From NCBI GenBank assembly GCA_013695295.1, contig JACDAS010000192.1:1-18861 (forward strand): 18,861 bases of DNA, written 5' to 3'. The notes beneath the pieces were generated by a model. The model was not told where the DNA came from. It saw only the letters and a program-made list of their open reading frames with translations, and searched no databases. Below are positions 1-7,004 of this stretch, piece after piece. Position 1 is the stretch's first letter, and each line of letters opens with the position of its first letter. The translations under genes and the position numbers were made by a program. This DNA is from Actinomycetota bacterium. GTDB lineage: Bacteria > Actinomycetota > Thermoleophilia > Gaiellales > Gaiellaceae.

Positions 1-502
1 TGTTGACCGCCTCGACGCCCCGGAGCGGGAGCAGAGGCACGAGGTAGCTCCCCTGCAGGCGCCACATCTTGTACGGCGTCTGGACCGGCTTCGAGACGGA
101 GCGCAGCGAGTCGGCCTCGGGGTCGCCGGCGAGCAGCTCCACCGCCTCGTCGATCCGCGCGGCACGGCGCAGCGGGGTCGTCGCCCGCAGGTGGACGACG
201 AGCTCTGGCTCGTACCCCTCGACCGCGAGCGTCTCGAGCGCGTGGCGGAAGACCTCGAGGTCAGTTGCAAGGTCTCCGGCGAGCTCGGGCGGGCGGATGA
301 ACGGCACCTCCGCCCCCGCCGAGCGGGCGGCCGCCGCGATCTCGGCGTCGTCGGTCGAGACGACCGTCCGCGTGATCGTCCGCGCGTCGAGCGCATGCTG
401 GATCGAGTGCGCGATCAGCGGGCGGCCCGCGAGGGGCAGCACGTTCTTCCGAGGCAGCCCCTTCGAGCCCCCGCGCGCGGGGATCAGAGCGAGGACCTCC
501 AC
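1..502 (-). CDS. neuA: CMP-nonulosonate (CMP-sialic acid type) cytidylyltransferase, 3' end outside window
   Basis: Activates a nonulosonic acid (sialic, legionaminic, pseudaminic or KDN type) with CTP to give the CMP-sugar used by a glycosyltransferase in the cytoplasm. The 167 visible residues begin VEVLALIPARGGSKGLPRKN, the nucleotide-binding signature of the NeuA/CMP-NeuAc synthetase family. They continue with LPLAGRPLIAHSIQ, VVSTDDAEIAAAA, HLRATTPLRR and KPVQTPYKMW, all in family order. The GTG at 502 is chosen because an in-frame stop lies only four codons upstream (TAA at 512-514). The exact sugar cannot be told from this half. NeuB- and KdsC-like partners lie at 3168-4504 on the same strand, separated by three unrelated genes. 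Family call is firm; substrate is open. The C-terminal part, roughly 60-70 residues in the usual family length, is off the window. Confidence 0.93.
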   Translation of the reverse strand, partial: MEVLALIPARGGSKGLPRKNVLPLAGRPLIAHSIQHALDARTITRTVVSTDDAEIAAAARSAGAEVPFIRPPELAGDLATDLEVFRHALETLAVEGYEPELVVHLRATTPLRRAARIDEAVELLAGDPEADSLRSVSKPVQTPYKMWRLQGSYLVPLLPLRGVEAVN

Positions 503-508
503 CGCGTC

Positions 509-514
509 ACCTTA
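509..514 (-). promoter_or_regulatory. Predicted -10 element (TAAGGT) of neuA, leaderless start
   Basis: TAAGGT, then six bases (gacgcg), then the GTG start of neuA, so transcription would begin at the start codon. No good TTGACA lies 16-18 bases upstream; that region holds the inverted repeat at 528-558. The string AAGGTGA could instead be read as a Shine-Dalgarno sequence, which is the main alternative. Confidence 0.45.
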
Positions 515-527
515 GACCTCCGAGGTA

Positions 528-558
528 CCTCTGACACTCCTCCGAGGTGTGTCAGAGG
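528..558. repeat. Perfect 10-bp inverted repeat, possible activator site or hairpin
   Basis: Arms cctctgacac (528-537) and gtgtcagagg (549-558) are exact reverse complements around an 11-base spacer. The centre, 543, is about 41 bases upstream of the predicted neuA transcription start at 502, the classic position for a class II activator. It also lies 25 bases past the stop of the hydrolase gene (583), so a hairpin terminator lacking a T-tract is the alternative. A shorter palindrome (acctc-c-gaggt, 516-526) sits between it and the -10. Confidence 0.6.
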
Positions 559-582
559 AAGCGCCGCGGGCCGGCCGGGAGC

Positions 583-1293
583 TCAGTGCAGCCGGAGGAA
601 GTCCTCGACGAGCGCCCGGGCCTCCCGGCTCCGGCTCATCAGCTGCACACCGTGATCGACCCCGGGCACGATCCTGAGCGTCTTGTCCGGCGAGGCGGTC
701 GCGTCGTAGAGCTGCTGCGCCTCGTCGGGGTAGCTACCGAAACCGGTGTCGTCCTTTCCGGCCACGAAGAGGACCGGCACAGTCAGTCGCTTGACCGCGA
801 CGTCCGCGCCGAGGAAACCGGCACCGCCGGACAGGCTCACGACGCCGTCCACCGGAGGACGCACGTTCGCACCGGCGACGAGGACGGCCGAGGCGCCGAT
901 CGAGGCGCCGACGAGGAACACCTTTTTCGCGCCGAGTCCGCGCGCAACTTTGGCAGCGGCGGCCACGTCGCCCGCGTATCGGCGCGACGGAAAGGGAGCG
1001 TTCTGGGATTCTCCGGCGCCTCGGAAGTCGAGGGCGATCGCCAGGTAGCCCAACCCGGCAAGCCGCCGCGCGTACGGAACCCACTGGCAGAGGTCGCTGC
1101 GCGTCTGATGCGCGAGGACGACCGCGGCGGTGCCCTTCCCGAATCGGTGGGCGGCAAGCCGCGTTCCGTCAGCCGCGCGGAAGCGAAGCTCGCCCGTCTT
1201 GGCACAGTCATGCTTGAAGGCGGAGACGCCGGCGCCCGCCCCCAGGCCGAGCGCGCTGGCGGCCAGCGCCGCCACGATCGCCGCTGCTCTCAC
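583..1293 (-). CDS. Secreted or membrane-anchored alpha/beta hydrolase (dienelactone hydrolase-like)
   Basis: A 236-residue serine hydrolase of the alpha/beta fold. The N-terminus (MRAAAIVAALAASALGLGAG) is a short positive patch followed by a hydrophobic stretch, so export or membrane anchoring is likely. The nucleophile elbow is GASIGAS near residue 130, the acid is probably in AGKDDTGF, and the base is the His of PGVDHGVQL. LDFRGAGES matches the usual strand before the elbow. GTG at 1293 is chosen; TTG at 1299, two codons upstream, is the only other in-frame option because a TAA lies at 1324-1326. The substrate is unknown. The gene sits between neuA and an NTF2-like gene on the opposite strand, so a link to glycan chemistry, such as ester removal, is only a guess. 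Confidence 0.85.
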   Translation of the reverse strand: MRAAAIVAALAASALGLGAGAGVSAFKHDCAKTGELRFRAADGTRLAAHRFGKGTAAVVLAHQTRSDLCQWVPYARRLAGLGYLAIALDFRGAGESQNAPFPSRRYAGDVAAAAKVARGLGAKKVFLVGASIGASAVLVAGANVRPPVDGVVSLSGGAGFLGADVAVKRLTVPVLFVAGKDDTGFGSYPDEAQQLYDATASPDKTLRIVPGVDHGVQLMSRSREARALVEDFLRLH

Positions 1294-1332
1294 GACCAAT
1301 GGGACGCCGCCTCGCGCAGGGAGTTAGGCACC

Positions 1333-1338
1333 TATGAT
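1333..1338 (+). promoter_or_regulatory. Predicted -10 element (TATGAT) for the NTF2-like gene
   Basis: TATGAT is the closest match to TATAAT near any start in the window. It lies nine bases before the GTG at 1348, which would give a leader of only about two to three bases. No clear -35 hexamer is seen 16-18 bases upstream. Confidence 0.4.
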
Positions 1339-1347
1339 CGCGTCCTC

Positions 1348-1740
1348 GTGGACTTCGCGGAGGCCGCACGCAGGTGGGTCGAGACCTGGCGCCGCGGGTG
1401 GCCGGCGAAGGACGTCGACTCGATCGCCGCTCTCTATTCCCCCGAGGCTGCCTACCGGGCGCTGGCGTTCCGTGAGCCGGACCGGGGCCTCGGCGGCGTC
1501 CGGCGCTATCTCGAGCAGAACTTCGCCGCCGAGCACGAGCTCGAGTGCTGGTTCGGGGAGCCGGTGATCCAGGGAGACCGCGCGGCCGTCGAGTGGTGGG
1601 GAACCTGGATCGAGGAGGGCACGCGATTGGCGATGGCCGGCGCGACGGTTCTTCGCTTCGACACAGCAGGCCTCGTGGTCGACCATCGTGACTACTGGAA
1701 CCAGCCTGATCGGCCGGAGCGACCGTACTCGGGGTGGTGA
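1348..1740 (+). CDS. NTF2-like / SnoaL-like small protein
   Basis: A 130-residue protein with the look of the NTF2/SnoaL cone fold: an N-terminal helix (AARRWVETWRRGWPAKDVDSI) leads into ALYSPEAAYRALAFREP, a RRYLEQNF helix, then strands with WWGTWIEEG, GATVLRFDTAGLVVDHRDYW. These folds act as small enzymes or ligand-binding domains in the cytoplasm; nothing here fixes the substrate. The reading frame is open far upstream (to about 547), but that part is antisense to the hydrolase. GTG at 1348 gives a family-length protein starting just before the first helix. The gene runs divergently from the hydrolase and convergently with the HExxH protein, ending 14 bases from it. It may be unrelated to the glycan genes. 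Confidence 0.8.
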   Translation: MDFAEAARRWVETWRRGWPAKDVDSIAALYSPEAAYRALAFREPDRGLGGVRRYLEQNFAAEHELECWFGEPVIQGDRAAVEWWGTWIEEGTRLAMAGATVLRFDTAGLVVDHRDYWNQPDRPERPYSGW

Positions 1741-1754
1741 AAAGCTAGGAGCTC

Positions 1755-3158
1755 TCACGGACGAACGAAGGTCGCGCGCACCGACCTCGCCGCCGAGAGG
1801 CGAACCGAGCACGGGACGCGGCCCTTGCAGGCGCCCGACCAGCCGGCGAACCGCGAGCGGGCGGCAGGGGTGACGCGCAGCGCGACGACCGAGTCGCGCG
1901 TGAAGGTGAAGCGGCAGGCTGCCGGGCAGGAGATGCCGGCCGGCCGGCTCGTGACCTTCCCGGCCGCGCCGCGGCGGCGGACGACCGAGACGCTGAGCGC
2001 GGCCTGAAAGGCGAAGCGAGCGACGACGGAGGTCGCGGCACTCACCGTCACCGCGCAGGAGGCTGTCCCCCTGCACGCGCCTCCCCAGCCGAGGAACCGT
2101 GCGCCGGGCTGCGGGCTGGCCCGGAGCGTCACCGCCGACCCGCCGTCCCACAGGATCGAGCAGGCCACAGGACAGGCGATTCCCGGCAGGTCGCTGACGA
2201 CCGACCCAGGCCCCTGCAGGCTCACGGTCAGCGGCTGCTGCAGCAGGTCGAGCCGGCTGAGCCAGCCCGAGTCCTGGACGTCGAACCAGGACCCGGTGTG
2301 TCCGTAGTAGTCGTCACGACCGGCGTCGAGCACGAGCTGGGACAGGCCCTGGCCCCGGGACACCGGGTACATCAGGTCGTTCTCGAGGTCGCACGGGTGG
2401 CTCGGATCGCCGGGACAGGGGTGCAGCGGGCCGGGTGAGACGAGCGCGCCGAGATTGTGGACGAGCTCGTGCGCGGCGACGCTCGCCGTGACAGCCTCCA
2501 GCCCGAGGTCCTCCGGCCGGCAGACCGTGCCGAGGAAGACGGCCGCGACCGCCCTGCTCCCTCCCCGGTCCGGGAGCACGGGGCTCTGCCCGCACACGCC
2601 CTGATTCTCGACCGGCCCGTCGTAGAAGAGGAGGATCTTCTTCGCCGGGTCGTCGAAGCCCGCGGCCGCCAGGTCGGTCGCCAGCCGCAGGAACCTCGAG
2701 TCGAGAGGCGCGAAGTACGCGCCGTCGTGCGCGAGCTGCACGCGCGAGATGTCGAGCTGCCCGAAGCCGGGCTCGCAACCCGGGAACGGGAAGAGGTCGA
2801 AGCGCGGCGACCGGGCGGGGTCCTGTCCTCGCCACCACGCGTCGATGCCCGCCACGTCCGAGGCGATCAGCGACGCGAGCGAGGCGAACCGGTCCGCTCC
2901 GCCGGCGGGAATGGCATAGACGACGTGCACCTGCCGCCCGCTCGAGCCCTCGGGCTTGCGGTCGGCTCCGGCCGCGTCCGTGCCGCACCAGCGAACGTGC
3001 GTCGCCGGCCGGAGGCCCGTGCCCGGTGCGAGCGGGCGCTGCACGCGGATGGAGGCGGGTGCGGAGGGCGGTTTGGCAGGCGTCCCCGCTGCCCCGGTCA
3101 GCGCGGCGGCGACGCAGGCCGCGAGGGCCGGCAGACCCGCGAAGAGACCCCTCCCCAC
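1755..3158 (-). CDS. Secreted HExxH (metallopeptidase-like) protein with two C-terminal InlB-type B-repeats
   Basis: A 467-residue exported protein. The start MGRGLFAGLPALAACVAAAL is a signal peptide; LAAC at residues 12-15 could be a lipobox, though a plain Sec peptide is also possible. Residues about 75-300 form a catalytic-type domain with HELVH at 230-234, later histidines (246, 254), and DLMYP at 261-265, which resembles the Met-turn of metzincin-like peptidases. The canonical HExxHxxGxxH is not complete, so activity is uncertain. Two related repeats follow (about 311-382 and 388-467), each with CP.AC, a FxGW.GAC motif and a closing (V)RATF/VARF strand, typical of divergent InlB B-repeat domains in bacterial surface proteins. 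GTG at 3158 is directly preceded by a predicted -10, giving it its own promoter although it follows the HAD gene by nine bases. A role in surface adhesion or protein processing is inference. Confidence 0.8.
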   Translation of the reverse strand: MGRGLFAGLPALAACVAAALTGAAGTPAKPPSAPASIRVQRPLAPGTGLRPATHVRWCGTDAAGADRKPEGSSGRQVHVVYAIPAGGADRFASLASLIASDVAGIDAWWRGQDPARSPRFDLFPFPGCEPGFGQLDISRVQLAHDGAYFAPLDSRFLRLATDLAAAGFDDPAKKILLFYDGPVENQGVCGQSPVLPDRGGSRAVAAVFLGTVCRPEDLGLEAVTASVAAHELVHNLGALVSPGPLHPCPGDPSHPCDLENDLMYPVSRGQGLSQLVLDAGRDDYYGHTGSWFDVQDSGWLSRLDLLQQPLTVSLQGPGSVVSDLPGIACPVACSILWDGGSAVTLRASPQPGARFLGWGGACRGTASCAVTVSAATSVVARFAFQAALSVSVVRRRGAAGKVTSRPAGISCPAACRFTFTRDSVVALRVTPAARSRFAGWSGACKGRVPCSVRLSAARSVRATFVRP

Positions 3159-3164
3159 GACCGG

Positions 3165-3170
3165 ACCCTA
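3165..3170 (-). promoter_or_regulatory. Predicted -10 element (TAGGGT) overlapping the stop of the HAD gene
   Basis: TAGGGT, six bases (ccggtc), then the GTG at 3158. Its first three bases are the TAG stop codon of the HAD phosphatase gene. It would make the HExxH gene a separate leaderless transcription unit rather than the last gene of the nonulosonate operon. No clear -35 is seen, and no Shine-Dalgarno sequence precedes the GTG. Confidence 0.45.
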
Positions 3171-3629
3171 TTTGCCTGCGAAGATGATCCGGAGCGCTTC
3201 CTCCACGCAACCCCGCCCGCCGCACCGCTCGAGCACCCGGTCGGCAGCGGCCTTCGCCTCCTCGGCCGCGTCGGCGGGGGCGAGCCCCAGCCCGACGAGC
3301 TCGAGCGCAGGAGCATCGCGCGCGGCATCGCCGACGTAGCAGATCTGGGCCAGGGGGACGTCGAGCGCGGTCGAGACGCCGTGCACCGCCGCCGCCTTGT
3401 CGCGGTGGCCCGCGTACACGTGCTCGATCTCGAGCTTGCGCGCGATCGCGTCCACGATCGGCGTCTCCTCACCGGTCACGAGCACGACGTCGAGCCCCTT
3501 CCTCCGCGCGGCGAAGATCGCGTCGATGTCCCGGAAGAACAGGGCCTTCGACTCCCGGCCCGCTTCGTCGAGGACGACCTCGCCGTTCGTCAGCACCCCG
3601 TCCACGTCGAGCGCGAGGACGCGGATCAT
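3168..3629 (-). CDS. KdsC-like HAD phosphatase, probable nonulosonate-phosphate phosphatase
   Basis: A 153-residue capless HAD phosphatase of the KdsC (type C0) group. Motif I is DVDGVLT (D8, D10), motif II the Thr of VTGE (52), motif III Lys in HRDK (78), motif IV YVGDAARD (D101, D105). Length and the GGRGCVEEALR tail fit KdsC. KdsC-like enzymes remove phosphate from KDO-8-phosphate, and relatives act on KDN- or Neu5Ac-9-phosphate; a KdsC-like domain is also fused to animal CMP-sialate synthetase. Because it overlaps neuB by four bases (ATGA) and neuA is nearby, a 9-phosphate nonulosonate is the likely substrate, which would imply that the synthase condenses a sugar 6-phosphate. Motif IV reads GDAARD where GDDxxD is usual. 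KDO-8-phosphatase is less likely in an actinobacterium. Confidence 0.85.
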   Translation of the reverse strand: MIRVLALDVDGVLTNGEVVLDEAGRESKALFFRDIDAIFAARRKGLDVVLVTGEETPIVDAIARKLEIEHVYAGHRDKAAAVHGVSTALDVPLAQICYVGDAARDAPALELVGLGLAPADAAEEAKAAADRVLERCGGRGCVEEALRIIFAGK

Positions 3630-4504
3630 CCGACCCGCCGCAGCTTCTCCATCACGGGCCGCTCGCTCTCGTAGACCCGCTTCTCGCCGTCTCCGCGCGC
3701 GCGCTCCCAGGTGCGAATCTCGCGCACGAGCCGCGCGATCCCCTGCGGCTCGACCGACGCGGCCTGGTCCGAGCCCCACATCGCCCGGTCGAGCGTGATG
3801 TGCCGCTCCACGATGCACGCGCCGAGCACGACCGCCGCGAGCGTCGTGTAGAGCCCCACCTCGTGCCCGGAATAGCCGACGGGAACGCCGTAGCGCTCGG
3901 CGAGACGCGGGATCACTCGGAGATTCAGCTCGTCGGGGCTCGAGGGGTAGGTGCTCGTCGTGTGCATGAGGATCAGCTTGTCCCGCCCGAGGATGTCGAC
4001 GGCGCGGTCGATCTGCTCCAGCGAGCTCATCCCGGTCGAGAGCACGATCGGCCGGCCCTTGGCACGCGTGTGCTCGAGCAGCCCGTCGTCGGTCAGGGAG
4101 GCCGAGGCGATCTTGTAGCAGGGCGGGTCGAAGCGGTCGACAAAGTCGACGGAGCCCTCGTCCCAGCAGGAGGCGAGCCAGGGCATGTCGAGGCTGCGAC
4201 AGAAGGCGGCCACCTGCTCGTAGTCGTCCGCCTCGAACTCGAGCCCGAGCTTGAGGTCGCGGTTCGTGTCGCCGAAGGGGCTCTCGCGCGGGCGGTCGAG
4301 CTCGTCGGCCGCGTAGACCGTCTCGATCGTCCGCTTCTGGAACTTGACCATGTCGACGCCCGAGCTCGAGGCGGCACCGATCAGCTGCTTGGCCACCATC
4401 ACGTCGCCGTTGTGGTTGATCCCGATGTCTGCCATGACCACCACGGGTCGGCCGGGCCCGACCTCGCGGTCGCCGATGCGGACGGGCGCGAGCTCCATGC
4501 TCAT
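3626..4504 (-). CDS. neuB: NeuB-family nonulosonate (sialic acid-type) synthase without SAF domain
   Basis: Condenses phosphoenolpyruvate with a hexosamine or hexose (or its 6-phosphate) to make a nine-carbon 2-keto-3-deoxy acid. The 292 residues contain the NeuB TIM-barrel motifs in order: ADIGINHNG (25-33), MVKFQKRT (52-59), WLASCWDE, CYKIASASL, VLSTGMSSLEQI, HTTSTYPSS, VGYSGHEVGL and VERHITLDRAMWGSDQAASVEP. Most family members are about 340-350 residues, with a C-terminal SAF (antifreeze-like) domain that reaches into the partner's active site; here the chain ends at EKRVYESERPVMEKLRRVG, before that domain. ATG at 4504 is chosen because it overlaps the upstream stop (ATGA); a second ATG is two codons later. 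The gene lies between pyruvyl transferase and HAD genes, all coupled. Product identity (Neu5Ac, KDN, legionaminic, pseudaminic) cannot be assigned. Confidence 0.92.
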   Translation of the reverse strand: MSMELAPVRIGDREVGPGRPVVVMADIGINHNGDVMVAKQLIGAASSSGVDMVKFQKRTIETVYAADELDRPRESPFGDTNRDLKLGLEFEADDYEQVAAFCRSLDMPWLASCWDEGSVDFVDRFDPPCYKIASASLTDDGLLEHTRAKGRPIVLSTGMSSLEQIDRAVDILGRDKLILMHTTSTYPSSPDELNLRVIPRLAERYGVPVGYSGHEVGLYTTLAAVVLGACIVERHITLDRAMWGSDQAASVEPQGIARLVREIRTWERARGDGEKRVYESERPVMEKLRRVG

Positions 4505-5724
4505 CCGGCCTCGACGAACGCTGCGACGCGCCGGTCGAGCTCGGCTGTGCGCTCGCGGAGCGCCTCGACCGCCCGTCGGAGCCGCGCCCGGACGTCGTCT
4601 GCGTCCCGGAGCGCCCTGCTCATCGCGGTGTAGGCCCGCTCGCCGACATCCGGGTCGAGCACGTCCACCGTCAGGTCGCCGAGACCGGCGTCTGCCATGA
4701 ACTCGCGCATCCGGGCCTGCGAGACGAGCGGCACCGTCGGCGTGCCGAGGCCGATCGCCGGGTTCATCGAGTGGATCCGCATGCTGACCGCGAGACTCGC
4801 CTTCGCGTAGAGATCGTAGAAGTACGGCCCGTGCGCGGTCGGAAGACCCGCGTTGGCGGTCACCGTACGCAGCTTCAGCTCGTCTGGAAGCTGCGAGAGG
4901 AAGGCGTTCGTGAGCGGCAGGTCGCCGAAGCCGTGCGGTGCGAGGACGAGTTGCAGGTCGTGCTCGGCCGCAAGCCGCTCGAACGCCCTGGCGAGGCCGC
5001 TCAGGAGGCGCCCGCGCGCCCTCGTCCAGCCGCGGGTCCGCAGAAAGAGCGCCCGTAGCCGCTCCTCCGAGAGCGTGCCGCCGAGGCGCCGCCAGAACTG
5101 CTCGCGGAGCGCGCCGCCGAAGCGATAGAGCTCGTCCTCGGCGTTCAGCGAGACGATCACGTTCACCTTGCCGATGGCGAGCTCGGGGTGCCAGGCGTCC
5201 CGGACCGGGACGTAGAGCGCGGGATCCGGCGCCTCGAGAATCCGCTCGGACGGCCTGCCGAGCACGCCCTCGAGCCATTGCTTCGTGCCGTCGTTTCGAG
5301 CCGCGAAGAGCACGCGGTCGCTCGAGACGACGTGCTCCAGCATCCGCCTGAGGGCGCCCATGTGGTGGTAGCGCCGGTACGGCCACGTCCGCTGGGAGAC
5401 GCCGTAGAAGACGATCGGCTTCTCGATCCGCTGCCAGAGCTCGAGCGGCAGGTCGAAGCGCGAGCCGGTCGCGGCGTAGCGCTCGCGGCCCTCGAAAGTG
5501 ACGGCCCCGCCGACGAGCAGGGCGTCGCAGCCCGAGTTGAGCCGCTCCACGAAGCGCTCGTCGAAGCTCCGCAGGCCGCGGCTGTATTCGTCCCAGGGCT
5601 CGCGATCGAAGCGCACCTCGCCGGGCCAGTCCTCGCGGAGCACGCGCTCGAGCCCGAGGATCAGCGCCGCGTTGCCGATGTTGTTGCTGCGGTGGTTCGC
5701 GAGGTGCAGCAGGGTCGTCGCCAC
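4501..5724 (-). CDS. Polysaccharide pyruvyl transferase family protein
   Basis: A 407-residue protein of the polysaccharide pyruvyl transferase family (CsaB/WcaK type), which moves pyruvate from phosphoenolpyruvate onto a sugar as a ketal, in the cytoplasm. Seen: N-terminal HLANHRSNNIGNAALILGL, like the usual N.GD.A opening; ALLVGGAVTFEG, the GGG-type turn; PIVFYGVSQ; a mid-protein nucleotide-fold stretch VNVIVSLNAEDELY; and VSMRIHSMNPAIGLGTPTVPL, the conserved S.R.H...A...G.P block. The GTG at 5724 follows the ABC ATPase stop by five bases without a Shine-Dalgarno sequence, and the 3' end overlaps neuB by four bases. Both this enzyme and NeuB consume phosphoenolpyruvate. Some family members have diverged to other transfers, so the reaction is inferred from family and context. 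Confidence 0.85.
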   Translation of the reverse strand: MATTLLHLANHRSNNIGNAALILGLERVLREDWPGEVRFDREPWDEYSRGLRSFDERFVERLNSGCDALLVGGAVTFEGRERYAATGSRFDLPLELWQRIEKPIVFYGVSQRTWPYRRYHHMGALRRMLEHVVSSDRVLFAARNDGTKQWLEGVLGRPSERILEAPDPALYVPVRDAWHPELAIGKVNVIVSLNAEDELYRFGGALREQFWRRLGGTLSEERLRALFLRTRGWTRARGRLLSGLARAFERLAAEHDLQLVLAPHGFGDLPLTNAFLSQLPDELKLRTVTANAGLPTAHGPYFYDLYAKASLAVSMRIHSMNPAIGLGTPTVPLVSQARMREFMADAGLGDLTVDVLDPDVGERAYTAMSRALRDADDVRARLRRAVEALRERTAELDRRVAAFVEAG

Positions 5725-5729
5725 GGCAA

Positions 5730-7004
5730 CTAGGAGAGGACGGCGGGCTCGGCTGCGGGCTCGATCGCCCAGGAGTGGTGGACGAGCACGGGACCGAAGT
5801 AGTCGGTGCTCGGCGGCAGGCGGTCGGTGCCGAAGAAGTCGCCCTCGCCGACGACGAGGCTGCCGGCCCGGTAGACCTTGTCCACGAGCTCGCGGCCCGC
5901 GAACAGGGAGAAGCGGAAGTCGTAGTGGCCGGGTGCCAGCGGCAGCTCCGGCACGTCGCAGACAAGGCGCCCCCGGGCCGGGGCCCGGCCGAGGCCGGGC
6001 GAGGCGACCTCGCTGACGAAGGAGAGGAGGCCCCGGTCGCCGCTGTCCGAGACGACGATGTTCGCCTTCAGCTCGTCGAGGTCGCCGCCGTCGGAGGCGT
6101 ACTCGAGCACCAGGCGGAGCGCTGCCCCGGCGCGGATGTCCTCGACGGGCTGGCCCGCGCGGTCCTCGATCCGGAAGCTGGTGACCCGCACGCGCCCCGA
6201 GCCGACCCGGTCGAGCCGATCGGCCAGCGAGGAGTCCTCGCCGGAGCGCATCGCCCGGACGTACCGGTCGATCGCCTCGGCAGTCCGGCCGCTGAAGGCG
6301 ATCCGGCCGTGGTCGAGCCAGATCGACTCCGGGCAGAGAGCTGAGACCGACGGCAGCTTGTGGCTGACGAAGAGCACGGTCCGGCCGCCGCCGGCGACCT
6401 CGCGCATCTTGCCGAGGCAGCGCTCCTGGAAGGCCACGTCCCCGACCGCCAGCACCTCGTCGACGACGAGGATCTCCGGCTCGAGGTGAGCCGCGACCGC
6501 GAAGCCGAGCCGAACCGCCATCCCGCTCGAGTAGAACTTGAGCGGCGTGTCGACGAAGCGCGCGACGCCCGAGAACTCGAGGATGTCGTCGAGCTTGCGG
6601 GTGATCTCCGAGCGCCGCATCCCGAGGATCGCGCCGTTCAGGTAGAGGTTCTCGCGCCCGGTCAGCTCGGGGTGGAAGCCGGTTCCGACCTCGAGCAGGG
6701 CTGCGACCCGGCCGCGGAGTTCGACCGTCCCCTCCGTGGGATCGGTGATGCGCGAGAGGATCTTCAGCAGCGTGCTCTTGCCGGCCCCGTTTCGCCCGAC
6801 GATGCCGAGGATCTGGCCCGGCGCGACGTCGAAGGAGACCCCGTCGAGCGCCCAGAGCTCGTCGCGGACCTGTGCCGACCGCTCCCGGCGGAGCATCGAG
6901 GCCGCACCGCTAGCGAGCGCGTCTCTGAGGGTCTGGTAGCCCGCGCGCTGGCCGAGGCGGTAGCGCTTGCGGAGGCCCTCGGCCCTGATCGCGAGCTCGC
7001 TCAC
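5730..7004 (-). CDS. ABC transporter ATP-binding protein, Wzt-like polysaccharide exporter subunit
   Basis: Powers export of a finished lipid-linked glycan across the inner membrane together with a Wzm-type permease. Of 424 residues, about 1-245 form the ATPase: Walker A GRNGAGKST (70-78), the Q-loop region around LLEVGTGFHPELTGRENLYLNG, signature YSSGM (158-162, the degenerate form typical of O-antigen and teichoic acid exporters), Walker B ILVVDE (178-183) and H-loop SHK (His215). Residues about 265-420 form a beta-rich C-terminal domain like the Wzt carbohydrate-binding domain that recognises the glycan end. GTG at 7004 overlaps the sulfotransferase stop by four bases. No permease is encoded in this window, so the partner must lie elsewhere. 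Context suggests the cargo carries the nonulosonate, pyruvate or sulfate added by its neighbours. Confidence 0.92.
   Translation of the reverse strand: MSELAIRAEGLRKRYRLGQRAGYQTLRDALASGAASMLRRERSAQVRDELWALDGVSFDVAPGQILGIVGRNGAGKSTLLKILSRITDPTEGTVELRGRVAALLEVGTGFHPELTGRENLYLNGAILGMRRSEITRKLDDILEFSGVARFVDTPLKFYSSGMAVRLGFAVAAHLEPEILVVDEVLAVGDVAFQERCLGKMREVAGGGRTVLFVSHKLPSVSALCPESIWLDHGRIAFSGRTAEAIDRYVRAMRSGEDSSLADRLDRVGSGRVRVTSFRIEDRAGQPVEDIRAGAALRLVLEYASDGGDLDELKANIVVSDSGDRGLLSFVSEVASPGLGRAPARGRLVCDVPELPLAPGHYDFRFSLFAGRELVDKVYRAGSLVVGEGDFFGTDRLPPSTDYFGPVLVHHSWAIEPAAEPAVLS

Noticed and set aside
503..514. Shine-Dalgarno sequence (AAGGTGA) for neuA
   Set aside because: Possible, but only a few bases from the GTG and overlapping TAAGGT at the spacing shared with other starts in the window; the leaderless reading explains more. 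Not fully excluded.
547..1347. Long plus-strand open frame in front of the NTF2-like gene
   Set aside because: It is antisense to the hydrolase, is rich in Arg and Gly with no recognisable motifs, and the NTF2-like fold begins only after the GTG at 1348.
4505..5965. Extension of the NeuB frame upstream to 5965
   Set aside because: It overlaps the pyruvyl transferase, has Arg/Ala-rich shadow composition, and NeuB homology begins right after the ATG at 4504.
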